The notes below the pieces were generated by a model. The model was not told the DNA's origin. It did no database searches and saw nothing but the letters and a program-made list of their open reading frames with translations. Made by a program: the position numbers and the translations under genes. Positions 9,469 to 19,125 of a stretch of DNA of 64,000 bases are shown here, piece after piece; position 1 is the first letter of the stretch; the number at the start of each line of letters is the position of its first letter. Source of the stretch: Picocystis sp. L7 (lineage: Eukaryota; Chlorophyta; Picocystophyceae; Picocystales; Picocystaceae); contig QXJR01000009.1 in NCBI GenBank assembly GCA_020975725.1, positions 496,001 to 560,000 on the forward strand. Reading direction: 5' to 3'.

Positions 9469-9953
9469 TGTCCACCGTTGCGCCCTTTCCTGCATTACGT
9501 AGCACGCGTTCACCAACGAAACGTGTTCCCTTCGTGCTTGGGACCTTCCCGACCATCGACCATCCCGAACGTCCAGTCCGGCCTCGTTGACCGGATCGCC
9601 CCTGGGTTGAATGGACACGCACCCGGGGCCGTCCCCGGTCAACTGTCCCGTCCATCGGAAGTTGAAGCCCGGCTCTTGGGTTGGGGTGGTCCTTTCACAA
9701 CCCGCCCCAAACTCCCACACAACGCCCCGACCCGACCCTGGGACGGAAACGACACATTGCTGTGAAAACGGACCGTCGCGACCTCGAATCCGCGAACGAA
9801 ACCGCGACGAGTCGCACACGAAAGGCAGAAGGAGCGAAGGTAGACATGGGGGTCACGAAGCAAGGGATAAACGGTAGACAGAGGGAGGAGAAACGTAATG
9901 GAAGGCCCTCCTGCCCCTCGGAAAGAGGGTCCGCCACGGAAGAGGCAGGCAGG
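9469..9953. other. Intergenic before coiled-coil gene
   Basis: About 485 bp between same-strand genes. The coiled-coil frame is open from 9681, but the stretch before the ATG at 9954 is low in protein-like content. No repeat or RNA gene recognised. Confidence 0.35.
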
Positions 9954-10829
9954 ATGACACCCAAGAAAGCAACTACGAAAAGGTCTGACATCCAAGGAAA
10001 AGGTCCACGCAGGGAGAGCGAATCCGCCACGCGTTCAGAAGAAGGTCAGGAAGCAACACCGGAGAAAGGATCGCGAAAACATTCGGACAGACTGCTGAAG
10101 GAAGTCATCGCAGAAAAAGAGGCTTGGAAAGACAGGTACGGAAAGCTTAAGACTCTCTTCGAGGAACTCAGGGATCAGAAAATAAAAGAAAACGAGGAGA
10201 TATCCTCTCTCTTCCGAGAATATCAGCAGAATTTCGCCGCAGAAGTTCAAGGTGAGCTTGACAACGTCCGCAGCCAAACCCATGCCCTGCATAAACAGAT
10301 TGGGCAGCTCGAAGGGGAATTGCTTATCGCTCAGCAGGAAGCGGAGGCGGCAACTTCGGAGAGCAAGCGCCTTTCTTCGTTACTCGATGTCAGCAGCAAT
10401 GCCGTCCAGAGCGTTCAGGTTCAGGCGCAAGGTAGCTTGCAGAAAGAGAGAGACCAAGCCCTGGAAAGAATCGTCCAGTTGGAATCAGAGTTTAATAGGC
10501 AGTCTCGCGAATGGGGCCAGGAGCGTGATGTTCTGCAGGCATCCGTCCGTGAAGAAGAGAAAAAAGTTCAAGAACTGAAGTGCGAGTTGCGGGACACAAT
10601 GAAAGAATTACGGAGCATGAAGACTCAATGTGAAGAATCAAAATTTACATGCGATCGAACTCGACAGTATTATGACGAATTGCTGGCACAAATGAAGTCA
10701 CAACTGTCCGTCCAAGAAAGCGAAGCAGCTGTAGCAAAGGAAGAATTGCTTCAGCAGCTGCGCGATTTCCTAGACCAATCAATGATGGCGGATGTGCACA
10801 TTGGGCGCATGAATTGCGCAGGAGGGTGA
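9954..10829 (+). CDS. Long coiled-coil protein, function unknown
   Basis: I do not recognise a family. The 291-aa product has a basic, Ser/Thr-rich N-terminus (about 1-45) followed by a nearly continuous heptad-type coiled coil from about 45 to 280 rich in Glu, Lys, Gln and Leu (ELRDQKIKENEEISSLF, KERDQALERIVQLESEFNRQ). Length and composition suit a cytoskeletal or centrosomal/basal-body protein, but the sequence does not decide this. The last 15 residues (MMADVHIGRMNCAGG) are unlike the rest, so a missed 3' splice is possible. It converges on the type I membrane protein gene. Confidence 0.6.
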   Translation: MTPKKATTKRSDIQGKGPRRESESATRSEEGQEATPEKGSRKHSDRLLKEVIAEKEAWKDRYGKLKTLFEELRDQKIKENEEISSLFREYQQNFAAEVQGELDNVRSQTHALHKQIGQLEGELLIAQQEAEAATSESKRLSSLLDVSSNAVQSVQVQAQGSLQKERDQALERIVQLESEFNRQSREWGQERDVLQASVREEEKKVQELKCELRDTMKELRSMKTQCEESKFTCDRTRQYYDELLAQMKSQLSVQESEAAVAKEELLQQLRDFLDQSMMADVHIGRMNCAGG

Positions 10830-10965
10830 AGGCCATAATCATCTGTAATTCAGGGCATGCAAGACTTCACCAATTCCTATCTTCCACCATCGTGATCTCC
10901 GTTGTGTAGGTTTCACGAGCACATAGGGTTCTCTAAACTTGATATGGAAGGACGATCCTGGATTC

Positions 10966-12385
10966 TCAGTCAAGCTTCCCTTTCTTATATAAGAGAGTAT
11001 CCTTCTGTACTGGCATGTTGTACATGCAGCAGCATCCACAACACGCAGCCACTAAGGCAATGATTCCTCCCACCCACATGACAGTCTGCGCCAGCCACTC
11101 GCTCGCAGTCAACTCTTCGTTATTCCCAAAAAGTGCTCCGCCATACCACATCGGTGCAAGTTGCCTTCCCCGATGTATTGCGCTGGCCCCCGCTTTCAGG
11201 TGCCCATTCACAAGGTTGCAGTGATCGCTCGATTCACTCAAAACTAAGATCTGGATGGCAACTTCTCCCCCAGAGATACCACTTGCTTTCTGAGCGACTG
11301 CAGCAGCAACTTCCCACTCAAACAGGCTCGTTGCAATCGATTGTTCAGTCTCACCTCCCCATTGCGAGCGCATCAGTGCCCCCATTGTCATGGATCCATG
11401 AAGCAAGGAAGGCTGCGTGCGTAGCATCACGGGGGGCTCGTCACGGACAGGCTGACTTGTAATGCGCACTGCGATTGCATGCCATAGACAAGCAATCTCG
11501 CTTGCCCACGCCCTCACTTGGATATCCTTCAAATCCAACTCGGTTTCTCGGCCATTCTTTGATAATTTCAGCACACCTTTGAAAGGTTGAATGGCTGCCA
11601 CATAAGTTGCTTTGGTATATTGCACCAGGTCTTGCAGGGCTCTTTCTTGGCACTTTCGATCACACTCATTTCGAGCAGGGCATGCCAAATATTCCTGGCC
11701 GATCTCTGGTTGCTTGTTTATGCCAAATCGCACCATTGCTCCAGCGACATTACCATCGTCTTCTGCCATGTTGTACGTCTCTACGTGCCATCCTTCCAAC
11801 TGTTCAGTGGCTTCCTGTGCCTCTCCTTCGTTCAGCATGTACAAGCTGATCAACGTTTTCGGTCGGATGAAAGGATTGGTGCTCACGATGTCGTCCACCT
11901 GCAGATTTCGAGCCATTTCGCAAGCGTGTCAACCACAGGCAATCGAACGGTTTCGTCGCGGAAACCATTTCGAAGAAAAACGCACCTTTTGAGCCGCAGC
12001 AGTGCTCAGAGCAAAGCCCGGATGCACGTCTAGTAGGGATGCTGCCGTTCCACAGATCACTTCCTCGTCGACGGCCACATCCTTCGTCTTGATCGTCGAG
12101 GACGGTGTCAGTCGGCGTTTCGCCTCGTGGATCTCTTCCTTTGCGCACGGATTTTCCTATCGCACTGCTCCACTCACTCGTTCTTCTCCGCTGGTTCGGA
12201 AGTACGTCCCACCTGGTCCGCTCAGGTACGCGACCTGTCCGAAGCGTCCGTTTTCGGTCAGTTTTTCCTCTTTCGTGCGTTTTCCTTTCGTCTTCGCCTT
12301 CGCCTTCCGTTTCCACGCCCACCTGTGCTCCTCTGGCACCGCACAAGGAACCCAACAAGGCGAAGATCGCTGCGTTGCGCGGCAT
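10966..12385 (-). CDS. Type I membrane protein with NPFxRP motif, three exons
   Basis: Model from three exons on the minus strand: 12323-12385, 11986-12156 and 10966-11898 (388 aa). Exon 1 is a signal peptide (MPRNAAIFALLGSLCGARGA). The 166-nt and 87-nt introns (12157-12322 starting GTGGGC; 11899-11985 starting GTGCGT with TTGAC) are both phase 0 and keep one frame. A lumenal domain follows with TAASLLDVHPGFALS and NPFIRPKTLISL, then a single membrane span near the C-terminus (VMWVGGIIALVAACCGCCC) and a short basic cytosolic tail. The NPFxRP block resembles the plant family of uncharacterised single-pass ER proteins now called DUF7794. That match is from memory and tentative. Function is unknown. 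Confidence 0.65.
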
Positions 12386-12429
12386 CTTCTTCGTGTCTTG
12401 GATGCCCATCCACCGACGTCTTGGTTCTC

Positions 12430-12565
12430 TCAATCCCTCTCAATGCCCTCTCTCTCGATCCCCTCTCTCTCAATGCCCTCTCTCTCTCAATGCCCTCTCT
12501 CAATGCCCTCTCTCTCGATCCCCTCTCTCTCTCAATGCCCTCCCTCCATCCATCCCTCTCTCGGG
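12430..12565. repeat. CTCTCAATGCC / CTCTCGATCCC minisatellite
   Basis: Imperfect tandem array of pyrimidine-rich units alternating CTCTCAATGCC and CTCTCGATCCC, separated by CTCT runs. It lies 45-180 bp upstream of the membrane-protein start codon, so it may be transcribed or act in the promoter. Confidence 0.7.
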
Positions 12566-12636
12566 GACCCTCACTCCCTGTGGATCCCCTCCCTCGATCA
12601 CACCCAACCCGTCCCTCTCCAACCCCGGTCGCCAAG

Positions 12637-12654
12637 GGGAGTTTCTTCTCTCGG
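12637..12654 (-). promoter_or_regulatory. 18-bp motif A, copy 2
   Basis: Exact GGGAGTTTCTTCTCTCGG, identical over 18 bases to copy 1. Reading on the minus strand it precedes the membrane-protein start by 252 bp. Confidence 0.55.
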
Positions 12655-13023
12655 AGGTGGCGGGAGGTGGCACCGAGGACCAGGCTGGATGGACGGAGAA
12701 GGAGCCAGGGTTGGGAGGTCCAAGCGTGGGGCGGCTTGGATTGGAAACGGTGGAGATGTCCAACGGTTGGACAGGATGCACGCTTCCTGCCCGACGAATT
12801 CGAAAGGTGGTTGAGGTGAGAGCTCCGCTGCAGCCAACAACAATTGGGACCGTCCTACCGAAGCATTCGCCACGAAAGAAGGCACAGCACGAATCCTTCC
12901 CACTGGTTTCCATCCCATACCATCCGCCCGACACCAATGCACAGGCATCCTGTGCACCGAAGTTCCTCACCATCATCCCTAACCGAGGGACTGTTCCAAC
13001 GAATTCCCTTCTTTCATCGGGAC

Positions 13024-13028
13024 GAGGT
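13024..13028. repeat. Target-site duplication GAGGT (left)
   Basis: GAGGT immediately precedes the left LTR and recurs at 17923-17927 immediately after the right LTR, as expected for 5-bp duplications made by LTR-element integrases. Confidence 0.9.
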
Positions 13029-13514
13029 TGTTTAATTGACTAATGAGTCCCTTCAATTAGTTCTGGTTCTCTCCACAGTCGTTGTGAAATCAGTTGTGAA
13101 CTGATCTGTGTCAATGAGACGTAACCCTAGTTGAGCGTTTCTTCTTTCGTTCAGGCGGTGTGGTGCCTTCAGCGACACGTCGCAGGACGGAGGTGAGAGT
13201 GGCTTGCCGTTGGAGGGCGTTGTGGAGAACTCAGTTGGAGAATGGAAAAATCTCTTTTACAGGTAATGCATGTGCGCTATTTATAGCGCTCCGAGTTTGT
13301 TCGAGCGAGGTGTTGTTCGTAGTTGCACGACGCCTACTGACTTGCTTGTTTTTCTGTCGAAGGCACCTGTCGAGCAGCTTTGCGTTCGTCCTGTCCAATG
13401 TCGGATTCCTCGGCATCTTCGTCGGGGGAAGTCCTTGTCTTGGACTTCGTCGAAGATTGGGTTTGGTCACTGAGTGTGGGGCTGTTCCCTTCTGAAAGGG
13501 TAGTTCTTTCAACA
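13029..13514 (-). repeat. LTR (3' LTR of the element)
   Basis: 486 bp, identical to the copy at 17437-17922. On the minus strand it begins TGTTGAAAG and ends in TTAAACA. It contains a TATAAATA box inside the small palindrome GCGCTATAAATAGCGC. The end of the gag-pol frame runs into this LTR. Confidence 0.95.
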
Positions 13515-16500
13515 CTCCCACTCAGCTCCACTTCAGGTGAGTACATGCCAAGCTTTGATATGCAGGTCTTGAATTTTTCTTTTGGGAGTCTTTTCGTGAG
13601 GTAGTCTGCCCACATTTTTTCCGTTGGGCAGTACCTGAAGTCAACTTCTTCACGTATCGCTCGTTCACGCAGAAAATGGTGTTGCACGTCAATATGTTTT
13701 GCACGGCTGACTGATTGTGGATTCTTCAACAAGCGCAGAGCTGATTGGTTGTCCACCTTAACAACTATCTCAACCTTCTCTGGGTTGAGTAGTTGGTCGA
13801 TGAAGTTCTTCATCCATAGGGCTTCTTTGACCGCAGCAGTGGCAGCTTGATATTCGGCTTCAGTTGTTGACAGGGAGATGGTTGGTTGAAGTTTACTTTG
13901 CCAGGCCACTAGTCCTCCCATTATCAGTATGGCGTATCCGGTTCTGGACCTGCGTGTGTCACTCTCTCCTGCATAGTCAGCATCACTGTATACGGTTATC
14001 TGAATGCAGTCAGGTAAGTTCTGTGAGGTGCCTTGGTACGTTAGTTGTAAGTTCCTGGTTCCGTTCAGATACTTTAGCGTGTTTCTCATTGCTTTCCAAT
14101 GTTCCTTTGTAGGATGATTGTTGAATCTGGCTAACACGGATGCTGCATAGCAGATGTCTGGTCTTGTTGTACCAGCGAGGTATTGGAGCTGTCCGCTAAT
14201 TTGCTGATACTGACTGTGCATCACTTTTTCTTCATCAGGTTTGGCAGTCAGTGGTACAGAGAGTGGTAAATCTTGAATCTTGCTGTCTTCAATCCCATGT
14301 TGTGTCACATAGTCCGTCACTTTTGCAGTCTGGTCCATGCTCAATGTTTGGTCAGGAATTTTTCTGGTGAGTGTGATTCCAAGAAATTGGTTTGCTTCTC
14401 CCACATCAGTTGCCTTGTACTTGGATTTGATTAGAGTTTTCATCTGTTGGATTGTATCAGATTTGTCACTGGCGATCAGTATATCGTCCACATAGAAACA
14501 CAGGAAACAGGTTGTATCTTGTGCAGAGCATTTCAGTACGCTCTGGTCAACCTGATTGCATGAGAAGTTCATACTTCTCAAGGTATTGGTTAGTTCGATG
14601 TTCCAGGCTCTGGGAGCTTGCTTGAGTCCGTAGAGGCTGCGATCGAGTTTCAGCACTTGGTCTGAGTTTTTGTCTGCTGACAGTCCTTTGGGTATTCGCA
14701 GGTACACTTCTTCCTCTAGGCTTGCATTGAGAAATGCAGTTTCGATGTCCATTTGATGTAGGTAAAGTTGGAGTTGGTTTACCGTTGCGAGGAAGATTCT
14801 GAGCGCTGTTTTGCTGACCACTGAGGCATATATGTCCTCATAGTCTTGTCCAGGTTTCTGATGACATCCAAGTGCGACCAGTCTGGCTTTGTATTTGACT
14901 ATGTTGTTGTTGGCATCCCTTTTTATCTTGAAGATCCACTTGCTTCCAATGGGTCTTTTGTCCTTTGGCAGATCAGTCTTGGTCCAGGTTCTCATGTGAT
15001 TGAGGGAGGTGAGTTCGGATTGGATAGCTTCCTCCCACATGGCTTTGTCAGCTCTTTTCATGGCCTGTTCATAGCCATCGAATTTGTCTGGTAAGTTTTC
15101 AGCTCTGTAGGCTTTATATTGCCTTTGTCTGTTTGGTCGGAGGTTGTATGGCTGACTCCCATGTTCATCTTCAGGTTGTGTTTCCGTTGGATCTGCCGTG
15201 TTTTCTTGTGTGGTATCAATCTCGGTTGTACCTGTGTCATTGGTATCGGTCACTGATAAGGTGTCAGTTGTGTTTTGATGCAATTCATCTTGTGCATCAA
15301 TGGTGGCAGCAGCCTCCCACTGAACAGGGACATTCAGGTAGTTTGTGGCAGTTCTCAGTTGTGTCACTTCATATGGTGTGGGAGAATATTCTCCCTTCTG
15401 GGTTTCATCAAATTTGACATTTCTGCTTATGATGAGTGAGTTGTTCACAAGCACGCGGTAGGTGCTTGTGTTCTCATAGCCCAGGAATATGCCCTTTTCA
15501 CTTCGGGCATCAAACTTTTTGGTGAGTTGTTTTGAGTTCTTGAGAACCCAGGCTGCGCATCCGAAAACTCGCAGGTGCTTTACTGACTGCTTCCTGTTGC
15601 TGAGTTTTTCATATGGGGATTTGTGATCCTTTGGGTCACTGGGTGGAATTAGGTTTCTGGTGTGGGTGTAGTTCTTGATAGCTTCACCCCAGTACTTCGA
15701 TGGCAAGTTTGAGCTGTTCAGCATGGTGCTGGCATGTTCCCTTAAATCTCGGTGATACCTCTCAGCATCATTTTGTTGTGGAGTGTATCCTGCAGTTAAT
15801 TCATGTTGAATTCCCTTTGCAGAAAGAAACTCCTTGAGGTCATTTCCCAGAAACTCTTGACCACGGTCCGTTCTCACTGATCTGACCCTTTTGTTTGAGC
15901 CAGCGAGTTTTTCCAGGTGGTTGATGGCTTCCCTGGCATATTGGGAAGCCTGTCCCTTGGAGGACATCAGGTAAGTGAGTCCAAATTTGGTTGAGTGATC
16001 CAGTACTGACAAGTAATGTGTGTACCCTGCGGGTGTTGGTGGGCTGATTTCACCAACCACATCCATGTACAGCAAATCCAGTGGTTCCAACTGGTAATTT
16101 TTTGGCTTGAAAGCAGTAGCTGTCTGCTTGTTCTGGATGCAGTCTTCACATTTTTTATCAGTTTTATGTGGGAGGTCAAGCTTTTTTATGCGACTTGGAT
16201 GCACATGTCCAAGTCTTTGATGCCAGGTTTTTGCTGTCACGCGTAGGCAGTAGTGGCTGCCTGTCATGGTGGTGATTTGCAAGGTATGGTTCCCCTTTTT
16301 GATTGTGCACCTGTTGTTTTGGAAACTTACTGACGCGTTCTGTTCTGTCATGCTTGATACTGACAATAGGTTTGCGGTGAGTCCAGGTACATACAATACA
16401 TTGGTAAGTGTGAGTTTGGTATGGATTTTGTCATCCAGTACTAACTCCACTGTTCCTCTGCCTTCAGCTTTCAGGTGTGTTCCATCTGCAATTTCGATGG

Positions 16501-17401
16501 TTGCATGATGCTGATCGAGTGACATGTCCTTGAACATTTCCTTGTGGCCTGCCATGTGCCACGATGCCCCAGAATCAATGATCCAGGTGTGCTGGTCATT
16601 GGTGGTAAGTTCTGCGGTCACTGCCATAAGGCTAATGACATTATCCTCGACCTCTGTTGACTTGTTTTTGTTGGAAGGTTTTCTCTTTGGTCCAGAGATG
16701 GTGATCCCATGGTCTGCTTTGAATTTCCTGCAGTCAGCGAGCACATGGCCTTTGTTGTGGCAGTACTGACACCGTACTTTTTCTTTCTTCGCAGGTTTGT
16801 TTACAGAGTCAGTCTTGGCTATGAAGCTGGTACCATGGTAGAGTCTGGCTTCTTCATGGGTCAGTGATTTTCTCACTTGGGCAATGGTCAGTTTCTCATG
16901 GTAGTGCTCCAGTACAGTCACTAGATTGTTGTACTCTGCAGGCAGTCCATTTATGGCTATGGTGGCAACTTCCTGCTCAGGGAGGTTTATCCCAATTTGC
17001 CGAAGTTCCTCGATGATCAGTACCAGGTAGTTGATGTATTGGTCTGCTGTTTGATCAGATTGCTTCTTGAGCTGACTGAGTTTGCTCCTGAGATCCTTTT
17101 CGCGCAGAAATCCCTTTTCATTGTACAGGTTCTGCAGTACTTTCCAGATTTCACACGGAGTCTTGCATTGGTTCACATGCGACATGTACTCCATTGTAAG
17201 GCTATTTTTTATCCTTATCTTAGCTTTGTTAAGTTTTCTCTGAAACTCTTTGTCATCTTCCACATCTGATTTTTCAGGTTCTTCTTGTGTCATTTCCCAC
17301 AGGTCATGGAGAATCAAATGATTCTCCATTCGGATGAACCATTCCTTCCAGTTTGTTCCATCCAGTTTAGGTACTGCACATACCTCAGCTGGATCATTCA
17401 T
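13334..17401 (-). CDS. Copia-type gag-pol polyprotein
   Basis: A single open frame of 1,355 codons from the first ATG inside the element. Domains in order: a gag region (DGTNWKEWFIRMENHL near the start), a CCHC knuckle (CQYCHNKGHVLADC), an aspartic protease (IDSGASWHM), an integrase core with GAG-pre-integrase (WHQRLGHVH), a reverse transcriptase (YVDDILIAS) and RNase H near the C-terminus. Copia elements commonly express gag and pol from one frame, as here. It is mobile-element coding capacity, not a host gene. Confidence 0.92.
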   Translation of the reverse strand: MNDPAEVCAVPKLDGTNWKEWFIRMENHLILHDLWEMTQEEPEKSDVEDDKEFQRKLNKAKIRIKNSLTMEYMSHVNQCKTPCEIWKVLQNLYNEKGFLREKDLRSKLSQLKKQSDQTADQYINYLVLIIEELRQIGINLPEQEVATIAINGLPAEYNNLVTVLEHYHEKLTIAQVRKSLTHEEARLYHGTSFIAKTDSVNKPAKKEKVRCQYCHNKGHVLADCRKFKADHGITISGPKRKPSNKNKSTEVEDNVISLMAVTAELTTNDQHTWIIDSGASWHMAGHKEMFKDMSLDQHHATIEIADGTHLKAEGRGTVELVLDDKIHTKLTLTNVLYVPGLTANLLSVSSMTEQNASVSFQNNRCTIKKGNHTLQITTMTGSHYCLRVTAKTWHQRLGHVHPSRIKKLDLPHKTDKKCEDCIQNKQTATAFKPKNYQLEPLDLLYMDVVGEISPPTPAGYTHYLSVLDHSTKFGLTYLMSSKGQASQYAREAINHLEKLAGSNKRVRSVRTDRGQEFLGNDLKEFLSAKGIQHELTAGYTPQQNDAERYHRDLREHASTMLNSSNLPSKYWGEAIKNYTHTRNLIPPSDPKDHKSPYEKLSNRKQSVKHLRVFGCAAWVLKNSKQLTKKFDARSEKGIFLGYENTSTYRVLVNNSLIISRNVKFDETQKGEYSPTPYEVTQLRTATNYLNVPVQWEAAATIDAQDELHQNTTDTLSVTDTNDTGTTEIDTTQENTADPTETQPEDEHGSQPYNLRPNRQRQYKAYRAENLPDKFDGYEQAMKRADKAMWEEAIQSELTSLNHMRTWTKTDLPKDKRPIGSKWIFKIKRDANNNIVKYKARLVALGCHQKPGQDYEDIYASVVSKTALRIFLATVNQLQLYLHQMDIETAFLNASLEEEVYLRIPKGLSADKNSDQVLKLDRSLYGLKQAPRAWNIELTNTLRSMNFSCNQVDQSVLKCSAQDTTCFLCFYVDDILIASDKSDTIQQMKTLIKSKYKATDVGEANQFLGITLTRKIPDQTLSMDQTAKVTDYVTQHGIEDSKIQDLPLSVPLTAKPDEEKVMHSQYQQISGQLQYLAGTTRPDICYAASVLARFNNHPTKEHWKAMRNTLKYLNGTRNLQLTYQGTSQNLPDCIQITVYSDADYAGESDTRRSRTGYAILIMGGLVAWQSKLQPTISLSTTEAEYQAATAAVKEALWMKNFIDQLLNPEKVEIVVKVDNQSALRLLKNPQSVSRAKHIDVQHHFLRERAIREEVDFRYCPTEKMWADYLTKRLPKEKFKTCISKLGMYSPEVELSGSVERTTLSEGNSPTLSDQTQSSTKSKTRTSPDEDAEESDIGQDERKAARQVPSTEKQASQ

Positions 17402-17436
17402 TGAGATGTTTTCCAAGCAATGCAAGGCTCTTAACC

Positions 17437-17922
17437 TGTTTAATTGACTAATGAGTCCCTTCAATTAGTTCTGGTTCTCTCCACAGTCGTTGTGAAATCA
17501 GTTGTGAACTGATCTGTGTCAATGAGACGTAACCCTAGTTGAGCGTTTCTTCTTTCGTTCAGGCGGTGTGGTGCCTTCAGCGACACGTCGCAGGACGGAG
17601 GTGAGAGTGGCTTGCCGTTGGAGGGCGTTGTGGAGAACTCAGTTGGAGAATGGAAAAATCTCTTTTACAGGTAATGCATGTGCGCTATTTATAGCGCTCC
17701 GAGTTTGTTCGAGCGAGGTGTTGTTCGTAGTTGCACGACGCCTACTGACTTGCTTGTTTTTCTGTCGAAGGCACCTGTCGAGCAGCTTTGCGTTCGTCCT
17801 GTCCAATGTCGGATTCCTCGGCATCTTCGTCGGGGGAAGTCCTTGTCTTGGACTTCGTCGAAGATTGGGTTTGGTCACTGAGTGTGGGGCTGTTCCCTTC
17901 TGAAAGGGTAGTTCTTTCAACA
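17437..17922 (-). repeat. LTR (5' LTR of the element)
   Basis: 486 bp, identical to 13029-13514. The internal region on the minus strand starts GGTTAAGAGCC right after this LTR. That loosely resembles the initiator-tRNA primer-binding site used by many copia elements, but the match is imperfect. Confidence 0.95.
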
Positions 17923-17927
17923 GAGGT
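17923..17927. repeat. Target-site duplication GAGGT (right)
   Basis: Second copy of the 5-bp duplication, directly after the right LTR. Confidence 0.9.
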
Positions 17928-18011
17928 TCCCTTTGAAACCGAATCACGGTCCCGACTCCTCCCATACGATCCCATCGAGTCCTTTTCCACTTATATCGAT
18001 ATCTTTGAGAA

Positions 18012-18034
18012 GGTATCGATCGTGGATCGATACC
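18012..18034. promoter_or_regulatory. TATCGAT inverted repeat, 5-nt spacer (copy 1)
   Basis: Arms GGTATCGAT and ATCGATACC separated by 5 nt, 54 bp upstream of the Rsa3-domain ATG; an extra ATATCGATAT palindrome sits just before it. An arrangement with the same arm length and spacer recurs at 49431-49453. Confidence 0.5.
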
Positions 18035-18087
18035 GCAGGGATTCCTCGGGGGTTGTAGCGAGGACAGACGGAGGCGGCGGAGCGGCT

Positions 18088-19092
18088 ATGGCGAAGTTCG
18101 AGGCTAGAAGGGATGCTCTGGGCCTCGCAGAGGTTTCAAGGAAGCTTCGAGAAGCCTTCAAGGATGTATCGGATGGGAAGAGGAAACTAAAAGAGGAAGA
18201 CAAGGAACCGGAGAAGAAGAGGAAGAAGGAGAAAGGCAAGAGTTCGACCGACGTACTTGACTCTCAACCAACTTCAGACGGGGAAAAAGTCCGTGAAGCA
18301 CACCATGCGGGTGTCAAAGCTACAGTGGACGACTCGGAAGACACGAACGGAGAACGAATGGAAGAGGACCCATCCTCCAACCCCTCTGAAGCCGAAGTCG
18401 GAGGGCACAAAGAAGCAGACGGTCCAACCGACACCTCGTTCGAGAGAAGTCTCCAGGCGTTGAGGAAGGTTCAAGCAGAGTGCATGAAAGCGGAATTGGT
18501 GAGGACGAAGAAAGTGAATAAGATGAAGGAGTCAGAGAAAGGGGTCTACATAGATATTTGTGGGAGATTCAGCACGAAACTGGCGGTTGCAATGGTGGAC
18601 AGCCTCCATCGCCTTCGGGCCATGATGGGCAAGAGAGTCACGGATCCCGGTCCCCTGGGTAGCAATCTTTCAGAGGACATTGAAATCCCACGAGAGGGCC
18701 TCGAAAGGACACTTGCACCGTCAACTTCCTACTCAAAGATTAGGTTGTGGTCCCAGATCCATGCGCTCAATGCAGAGATCGTTGGTCACACGAGGCATGC
18801 CATCCAACGATCCCACAGGGATGCAGATGCAGTAGGGGGGAATCTTAGGACAAGCGACAGCCCAGAAGAGCGAAGGAAGCAGACCTTCAAGGATGTGTAT
18901 TTTTCCATGTTTGCCGATGCATTCGGGGACGACTTGGATGAAATGAGGAAACAAGAAGAGAAGAATAGCAAGCGCGGATCAATAAACGTGGAGCTTATCA
19001 AACAAGCCATTGAGATGGGCACGGACATCTTTGAACCATGGGAACAGGAGCTTCTAGTGGACCAACACTTGGCCCAGAGGCCCGGCAATTGA
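18088..19092 (+). CDS. Nuclear protein with C-terminal Rsa3-type domain (ribosome assembly)
   Basis: A 334-aa protein. Residues about 25-125 are charged and disordered with a strong nuclear-localisation-like run (KKRKKEKGK). The middle is helical (LQALRKVQAECMKAELV). The C-terminal part FKDVYFSMFADAFGDDLDEM followed by VELIKQAIEMGTDIF matches my recollection of the Rsa3 ribosome-assembly domain (FgDDLd, then a helix ending QGxxxF). Rsa3 acts in yeast 60S pre-ribosome assembly. Yeast Rsa3 is shorter, so the long N-terminal part is extra. The longer frame begins inside the retrotransposon LTR, so the ATG at 18088 is used. Its AATAAA at 19150-19155 lies inside the neighbouring homeobox coding region. 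Confidence 0.65.
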   Translation: MAKFEARRDALGLAEVSRKLREAFKDVSDGKRKLKEEDKEPEKKRKKEKGKSSTDVLDSQPTSDGEKVREAHHAGVKATVDDSEDTNGERMEEDPSSNPSEAEVGGHKEADGPTDTSFERSLQALRKVQAECMKAELVRTKKVNKMKESEKGVYIDICGRFSTKLAVAMVDSLHRLRAMMGKRVTDPGPLGSNLSEDIEIPREGLERTLAPSTSYSKIRLWSQIHALNAEIVGHTRHAIQRSHRDADAVGGNLRTSDSPEERRKQTFKDVYFSMFADAFGDDLDEMRKQEEKNSKRGSINVELIKQAIEMGTDIFEPWEQELLVDQHLAQRPGN

Positions 19093-19125
19093 GGGACCTG
19101 ACAGGGCACAGCTGCTGACGAATGC

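Larger units (their letters stand above)
12386..13023. other. Promoter region with minisatellite and motif A
   Basis: 638 bp between the membrane-protein start and the retrotransposon target site. It holds a CTCTCAATGCC-type minisatellite (12430-12565), one motif A copy (12637-12654) and no gene. The overlapping long frames on both strands arise from the repeat. Confidence 0.5.
13029..17922 (-). mobile_element. Ty1/copia-type LTR retrotransposon, whole-looking
   Basis: A 4,894-bp element on the minus strand, flanked by GAGGT target duplications. Its two 486-bp LTRs (13029-13514 and 17437-17922) read identical over their whole length and have TG...CA ends. Between them is one long gag-pol frame with the copia domain order: gag, CCHC zinc knuckle, protease, integrase, reverse transcriptase, RNase H. 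Identical LTRs mean a very recent insertion. The element looks whole; I saw no breaks. It lies in the intergenic region about 160 bp upstream of the Rsa3-domain gene, in the opposite orientation. Confidence 0.95.

Noticed and set aside
12105-13043. 312-codon plus frame through the minisatellite
   Set aside because: Repetitive Ser/Leu/Pro content created by the CTCTCAATGCC array, antisense to the first exons of the membrane-protein gene.
17788-18087. N-terminal extension of the Rsa3-domain frame into the retrotransposon LTR
   Set aside because: The frame is open by chance through the LTR. A clear ATG at 18088 begins the host-like protein and lies downstream of promoter-like repeats.
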